A stretch of 64,000 nucleotides of DNA from Apiotrichum sp. Y4204 (taxonomy: Eukaryota; Basidiomycota; Tremellomycetes; Trichosporonales; Trichosporonaceae), in contig JAMYHL010000071.1 of assembly GCA_025531455.1 (NCBI GenBank), positions 62,001 to 126,000 on the forward strand. Reading direction: 5' to 3'. The notes under the pieces are model-generated. The model saw nothing but the letters and a program-made list of their open reading frames with translations. It searched no databases and had not been told where the DNA came from. A program made the position numbers and the translations under genes. Within the stretch, counting starts at the first letter, position 1, and the number at the start of each line of letters is the position of its first letter. Shown here in pieces: positions 59,193-64,000 of the stretch.

Positions 59193-60245
59193 CTACTGCT
59201 TGCCCTTGTGGCTGTTCCTCGCGGTCCCCTTCTTCCTGGCGGCGGCCGTTCCTCGCGAGCCGGTGCGCCCCTGGCGACCGTATTTTGCGTTCTTGGACCC
59301 GGATGTCTTGACCGTTTTGCCCATACGCGTCTTGGTCGTCCTTCCAGTCCTGCCAGTCCTGCCCTTCCTGCCTTTTTTGCCCGTCCTGACTGTCGTGCCC
59401 TTCTTGCCCTTCTTGCCGGTCTTGACCTTCTTCCTGGCGGCGGCGGTTGAACCCGATCCGGTGCGCGGGCGGCCTTTCTTGGCGCTCTTAGACCCGGGGG
59501 TCTTGACCCTCTTGCCTTTCTTGCCCGTCTTGACCACGTTCCCCTTCTTGCTCGTCTTGCCCTTCCGCGTCTTGCCAGTCCTGCTCGAAGTCCCGGTTCC
59601 GCCAACCTTGTTCTTCTTCTGCGCGGCTTCAAACTTCCGCACCTCGGCAATGACAGAGCTGCACGAGCCCTTTACGCCGACGCACACCTTTTTCTTGAGA
59701 TTGACGCCCGCGGCACACTGCTGTCCCCGACAGCCGAGTCGTTTCCACTGGAGATACTCTGCGTTGAGCTGGGCAGGCGCCGCGGGCGCAGGGGCCGCAA
59801 CACAAAAGTCCCTCCCGCACAACTGTTTGATCTTGCGGGTGTCCTGCCCCTTCTTCTCCGCCATCACTTTCTCAAACGTCTGCTGGGCCGTATTGCCAAT
59901 GTCCAGCGCCTTGGAAAAGTACCAGTCCGCAGACTTGCGCCACGCCGCCTGCCCGGCCTTGTAGAACGCGGACTGGCGCTTCCCGAGTGTGTGCGAGTCT
60001 GTAGTTAGTGCGTGATGTGTAGGGGAAGACCTGGGAGACTCACCCGCAGCAGAGCCGCCGGCCTCATGATCGTGGTCATGATCGTCGTCGTGGTCATACA
60101 CATCTCGCTTGCCCTCGTACTCCCAATGGAGGGCGGAGATCTCAATATCGCGGGACGCGACGCCGTCGGCCGTCCCGTCCGGTGCGGCCGCCATAGCGCC
60201 GAGCGCGGCCAGGAGGAGGTAGCTTGTAGCGAGGGTGAGCTTCAT
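59193..60245 (-). CDS. secreted Cys-rich protein with Kex2-type propeptide and Lys/Gly-rich tail
   Basis: Exons are 60245-60044 and 59998-59193, giving 335 aa. The signal peptide MKLTLATSYLLLAALGAMAA is followed by an acidic, His/Asp-rich propeptide-like region (YDHDDDHDHDHE). Candidate Kex2 sites are SR32, KR47 and KR75. After LGKRQS comes a helical region (AWRKSADWYFSKAL) and six cysteines (128, 133, 157, 162, 173, 180; CGRDFC, CRGQQC), a number suited to three disulfides. Residues 195-335 are a Lys/Gly/Thr/Arg tail with loosely repeated KTGKKGKR and GSKSAKKG blocks and two diverged copies of a TAAARKK-type module. The tail resembles that of the 47.5-kb gene in composition but not repeat unit. 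A TATAAAG box (about 60430) lies 190 bp upstream. I recognise no family; the protein could be a secreted effector, antimicrobial or matrix protein. Confidence 0.8.
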   Translation of the reverse strand: MKLTLATSYLLLAALGAMAAAPDGTADGVASRDIEISALHWEYEGKRDVYDHDDDHDHDHEAGGSAAGESPRSSPTHHALTTDSHTLGKRQSAFYKAGQAAWRKSADWYFSKALDIGNTAQQTFEKVMAEKKGQDTRKIKQLCGRDFCVAAPAPAAPAQLNAEYLQWKRLGCRGQQCAAGVNLKKKVCVGVKGSCSSVIAEVRKFEAAQKKNKVGGTGTSSRTGKTRKGKTSKKGNVVKTGKKGKRVKTPGSKSAKKGRPRTGSGSTAAARKKVKTGKKGKKGTTVRTGKKGRKGRTGRTGRTTKTRMGKTVKTSGSKNAKYGRQGRTGSRGTAAARKKGTARNSHKGKQ

Positions 60246-61195
60246 TGTGAGTAGTATCAATGGCTCAAAGAAGTGTGAGTGGGTGGAACTTAGGACTAGG
60301 TATGCAAGGAGGTGGGTAAGGAGCGTGGGTAAGGAACGTGCTGGAGCGAGGTGCAAGACGGAACGGTTTGTACAATGGGGCCAGCCCGGGATGAGAAATT
60401 GATGGGGAGAGGAGAAATCTATTGCTTCCCCTTTATACGCGCTCAACCTCTAGTCAGTCCTCAGTGAGTGATGAGCAAGGCGGTTTTGGCCAAGAGATGC
60501 CGCGTCTGGGGTCCAAGACTGACTAAAAATGGCAGTGAGGGGAGCGAGAGGGCATCGGGGCCTGAGGCGAGTCCCATCGCGTTCCCAAGCGCAGGTGCTG
60601 GAGATCACTGGTACCTCTTTTTGTTCCATAATTCCAAGAATGGCCGTAACGACGGCGCGCTGAGCCCTGCGGGTGCGCAGAGGCAGAGGACACACAGGTG
60701 GGATCGTGCAAACATAGGTCATGGTATTCCCTGTTGTGCGATGTGCGAAGCTGCAGGTCGGGATGGCTCAGGAGTGCGTGAAGGGCCAAGCGGGTGTTGC
60801 AGTTGCAAGACGGCACGTGTCCCGTTAGGTCACCGCTCTGGGCTCTTCAGTCTTGGCGACTTGCTGGAGAGTCTTGTCCGGCGGGAAGAGTGCACCCCGC
60901 ACCAGGCCGATGACTTCACCGACCCACTGAGCCGGTTCTGGGTGCTTGGTGTGTGTTCGACAAGAAGCGGTGCTGAGTCCAGAAAAGCGTGTAGTATTCC
61001 AAAACACGCACTTCCCCGGACTGGAGTTGTTCTGGAACGCACGCGAGGCGGGGCCCGAAGGGGGTAAGCTGGGGAAGAGCGGGGACAGGGGACGGTGTGC
61101 GTTGATGTTGCGTGTCGGCGCGTTGCAATGGTACATTGTAGACTCGTCGTACACTGTGAGCATTCGGACGCGTCTCCCACATGTTCTCGATGTTG
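60246..61195. other. intergenic upstream of the Cys-rich secreted gene
   Basis: Promoter of the minus-strand gene (TATA-like TATAAAG at about 60430-60437), then sequence with no supported coding potential. Confidence 0.5.
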
Positions 61196-61707
61196 TACAG
61201 TATGCGACCAAAATTCGTTCGTGTAATGCGCCGAAACGACACTTTGCCACCACTGGTGCCCGACTTTGGCAGTCCACAGCTCCCCACAAAATGCTCTAAT
61301 GGCCATCTAAACAGCACAGCACACAGCAGTACACCTGAACTTGCATAATATACTCTTGCATAAGAGCAGAGATGTGTTTGAGGCCTATGCACAATCAAAA
61401 TGTGCATTTGGGGGCCCAAAAATGGCCAAAAAATGCGAAAATACCTGATATGTCCCATGGGTTGGGAATGTGGCACCCATTTTGGCACCACTTTTAACAG
61501 TTATTCGCCTGTAACTTGTGCATAGGTTCTTTAGCATGCATGAAACTGTAGATTGATGAGCTCTAGGTATTTCCCAACAAGTCTGTAAGGTGTCTGACCA
61601 AGGTTGCAAGAGAAGTTGCTGAGTTATTGAAGCCTAAAAACGACGCGGCAGGCCGGCGATCTCCCAAATTTCGATACATCACGACTTAATTTTGGTCGCA
61701 TACTGTA
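61196..61707. mobile_element. 508-bp TA-flanked MITE, Tc1/mariner-pogo type
   Basis: CAGTATGCGACCAAAATT at 61198-61215 is repeated as an exact reverse complement at 61688-61705. Both ends are bordered by TA (61196-61197 and 61706-61707), the target-site signature of Tc1/mariner transposons, whose inverted repeats often begin CAGT. Similarity continues a few bases inward with mismatches (TCGTG shared). The interior is AT-richer than its surroundings, holds an inner inverted repeat (CCTATGCACAA at about 61384, TTGTGCATAGG at about 61519) and encodes no transposase. It is therefore non-autonomous. Confidence 0.85.
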
Positions 61708-62820
61708 GCCTGCCCTGGGCAGTATGTGTGCCCGGGGAGCCCAGGGAGTTGTCGGTGTTGTCGATTCCGGTTACATGTCTGCGCTTGACGTCAAGGGCCA
61801 TCGATGAACAGTTGGCTCTCGTTTGCTTGGCGACCGTGCGGACAGGATCGCGGAGACTGTTGGCTGGACTGCATGCAGGGTGGTGACTAGGCGAGGTGGG
61901 AGCCCAATGTCCAAGTTTCGGCAGAGGGGTCTAGCTAACGATAGGGAGCAATAATGTCATGCAAGAGTGCAGTGCTGGTGGCGAGACCGATGCTCGATAG
62001 ATAAGCAGCGAGGAGAATGGTGTATCGTATCAGTCATGTATCCAGTTCAATGTCGGCGGAATGGCTGGCGGGGTGATGGCTGGCACGCTACATGGGGTGC
62101 CTCGAGCACAGAGGGGGAGAGATATGGCACAAGCTGCCGGAAATGTCACAATCAGTCTTGCTTGCATGCATGTCTCGGCGTGGAACATGAAGACTTGTGC
62201 ACTCGCATGCGTAGAGATGGAGACCTACACAGCTACAAAGCTACAAGCTAGCCCCGACCCGCCGTCTGTCTTCCGACCCGTGACTGATTTCCCTCGCGTC
62301 CCCGCGTGACGTCGCTCGCCACCCGCTCCTCGCTCGGCACACTCGCCATCTGGCCAGAGATAACGACCTCCGCGATAAGCCCTCTCACTCCCGGTACCTC
62401 TGTCCTACAGTTTCTGCGGGTGGCAACAAGACATGAATCCATGCTCTTCCGGGAAACGGTATGCGATAACGCCGTGACATTTTCATGACATGGGCATCCG
62501 TGGACGAGTCCGGAATCGGGGCTAGCTCGTTGCTCGTTGCTCATTGCTCTCACATCCCCTCCTCCGGCTCGTACTCGTACTGCCCCCTCCGGCCCCCCGG
62601 GGCCTTCGGAATGTGGCCCACGGACACACAATGCACATGCACGGCCTTATCTCCCTCCTCGGAGACCAACCCCTCGTTCGGCTCGGGTTCACCCGACATA
62701 CCCATGGCCAGTGGCGATATGAGAGCAACCTCTGCAAAGTGTATAAGAGCGCAAGCAACTCCCCGACCAACTTGACCCCCCTAACCCGTCATCGTCCATT
62801 CCATCTCATCTCTCGCCGCC
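61708..62820. other. intergenic, about 1.1 kb
   Basis: Between the MITE and the small Ser/Pro gene. A TATAAGA-like sequence at about 62741-62747 lies 75-80 bp before the small gene. No other feature. Confidence 0.5.
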
Positions 62821-63060
62821 ATGTCCGCCTCGTCCTCGCCCCTCTCTTCGCTCTTCTCCTCGCCCTCGCCCTCCCCGGCACCGGGCTCGCCGAACCTCGT
62901 CGCTGCGCCCGCCGCCCCCGCAAGTGAAGCCGCCGAGACCCTGCGCGCACCAAAGCCCATGTGGGGCAACGCCGTGTGGGAGCGCGGCTTTGAGGTGAGC
63001 TGATAGGACTGCGGTGAGGTTTCAAGCTGATGGCAGCGCCGGATCGCCTCGCCCAACTAG
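62821..63060 (+). CDS. very small Ser/Pro/Ala-rich protein
   Basis: Exons are 62821-62994 and 63037-63060, giving 65 aa (MSASSSPLSSLFSSPSPSP ... PMWGNAVWERGFE-RRIASPN). The 42-nt intron has a GTGAGC donor and a CTGATGGCAG acceptor, and without it the frame stops at once. The N-terminal 45 residues are low-complexity. The C-terminal 20 residues (RAPKPMWGNAVWERGFERRI) look conserved-type, with two tryptophans. I do not recognise a family. A TATA-like box sits at the right distance upstream and the C/T-rich leader supports transcription. It converges on PDX1 (458 bp between stop codons). Confidence 0.6.
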
Positions 63061-63518
63061 ACTCTTCCTCGACGGCCGCTGGCGGCCACGTTCACTTTCA
63101 TATTCGGGCATCAGATACGACACATGTATTTCTGTGAGGAGCGTACGAGCCGGGGTCGGGTTGCGTGATAAGATTGCGGTCGTTCCATTGGTGGTGTGGA
63201 GATTGAGATTTTTGCTGCCAAGACTTTCGAGAAGAAATTCAGGCTGGAGCGAGTTGGTGAGCATCCGTGGCGTTGGCTGTCAGTTCTTCGACCCTATCAG
63301 TCCCTCCCTTGCTCTCCAATCTGCGCCGTCGCCGTCGCCCGTCTGCCCGGGTCGACTTTCATCCCTTCTCCATACTGCGCTGCATATGCACAACACCGGT
63401 GCGTTTTATTTTGTAGATGTTATCGTATCGTAAGACCGCGAAAGGAAGCCAATCCCCCTGCCCCGACCATACCTCGCCCTCTCCTCATACACACTGTCCC
63501 TCTGCTCGTGCCGGGGAA
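63061..63518. other. intergenic between converging genes
   Basis: 3' flanks only. A short frame at 63196-63275 (EIEIFAAKTFEKKFRLER) is not joined by convincing splice sites. Confidence 0.45.
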
Positions 63519-64000
63519 TTAGTGGCCGCGAGCGGAGAACTCGGTGGCGCGGCCAGTCTTGACCTCGTCCTTGACCGAGATGCCGACCATGGCCTCACCA
63601 ATGTTCGACGAGACCTCGGCGAGCATCTGGGGGTTGTTGTAGTGGGTGACGGCCTGGACAATGGCGCGGGCACGCTTGGCGGGGTCGCCGGAGAGGAAGA
63701 TACCCGAGCCGACAAAGACACCGTCACAGCCGAGCTGCATCATGAGAGCAGCGTCGGCCGGGGTGGCGACACCACCGGCGGCGAACCTGAGCTGATCAGC
63801 ATGGGAAAGAACATGGTGCTGGCGCACCGCACTCACGAGACAACAGGGAGACGCTTCAGGCGGGCGGTCTCCTTGAGGAGGTGGTAGGGAGCCTGGAGCT
63901 CCTTGGCGAAGGCGTAGAGCTCGTCGTCCGACATGGCAGCGGCGCGACGGATGTCGGCCATGACAGCGCGCTGGTGCTTGACGGCCTCGACGACGTCACC
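63519..64000 (-). CDS. SNZ1: PDX1/SNZ pyridoxal 5'-phosphate synthase subunit, C-terminal part
   Basis: Two exons are visible: beyond 64000 to 63837, and 63786-63519. The start lies outside the window. [60 protein letters not shown] and [20 protein letters not shown] are the conserved C-terminal half of the TIM-barrel synthase subunit, including the [19 protein letters not shown] phosphate-site loop. The enzyme makes pyridoxal 5'-phosphate from ribose 5-phosphate, glyceraldehyde 3-phosphate and ammonia supplied by the SNO/PDX2 glutaminase. The catalytic lysines are expected just outside the window. The intron is 50 nt and the C-terminus is short ([14 protein letters not shown]). Confidence 0.95.

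Noticed and set aside
60916..61491. 191-codon minus-strand frame overlapping the MITE as a transposase remnant
   Set aside because: It crosses the left end of the element and shows no DDE or helix-turn-helix pattern.

Overview
The window is nuclear DNA of a basidiomycetous yeast, most likely a tremellomycete of the Trichosporonales type. That placement is an inference from GC-rich codon usage, many very short introns (about 33-60 nt, GTGAGT/GTAAGT donors, CTAAC/CTGAC branch sites), a tRNA with an intron, and the gene families present. I modelled 21 protein-coding genes by joining exons across splice signals and checking that codon phase closes at each junction, plus one tRNA gene. The DUF262 gene runs off the left edge and the PDX1/SNZ gene off the right edge.

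Layout. 1-4.5 kb: a DUF262 protein and a DUF2408 protein, both on the minus strand. 4.5-10.3 kb: a gene-poor stretch of almost 6 kb ending in a polypyrimidine leader. 10.3-13.3 kb: 14-3-3 and a UPF0538 protein (plus strand). 15.5-16.2 kb: a small HABP4/SERBP1-type RNA-binding protein (minus). 18.8-20.7 kb: an amino-acid permease (minus). 21.5 kb: an intron-containing tRNA-Glu. 23.3-25.3 kb: a secreted R-type lectin that appears frameshifted, and a Cys-motif/coiled-coil protein of unknown function. 25.6-35.3 kb: the giant lipid-transfer protein gene CSF1/BLTP1. 36.4-37.1 kb: a second secreted lectin. 39.3-46.5 kb: a compact housekeeping block (SVP26/TEX261, CHMP1/DID2, COA3, OST2/DAD1, a kinase-like protein). 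47.5-49.5 kb: a predicted secreted PD-(D/E)XK-like protein with a histone-H1-like lysine tail. 49.9-59 kb: three transporters (sugar MFS, amino-acid permease, MFSD1-like MFS). 59.2-60.2 kb: a secreted Cys-rich protein with a Lys/Gly tail. 61.2-61.7 kb: a MITE. 62.8-64 kb: a tiny Ser/Pro-rich protein and PDX1/SNZ.

Themes. The housekeeping genes belong to secretory-pathway and membrane functions (ER N-glycosylation, ER-Golgi cargo adaptor, ESCRT, lipid transfer) and mitochondrial oxidase assembly. They do not form a pathway cluster and probably sit together by chance. The accessory part is more unusual. Four genes encode predicted secreted proteins: two ricin-B-like lectins and two proteins with long, strongly basic, low-complexity C-terminal tails. 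Of the two tailed proteins, one carries a nuclease-like domain and the other a Kex2-type propeptide with six cysteines. They lie 10 kb apart, separated by transporters. This is the best candidate in the window for an undescribed secreted system. Also notable are a 508-bp TA-flanked Tc1/mariner-type MITE, two hairpin-forming inverted repeats, and a duplicated segment at the 3' ends of CSF1 and its tandem neighbour. All functional calls rest on motif recognition by eye; no database search was run.
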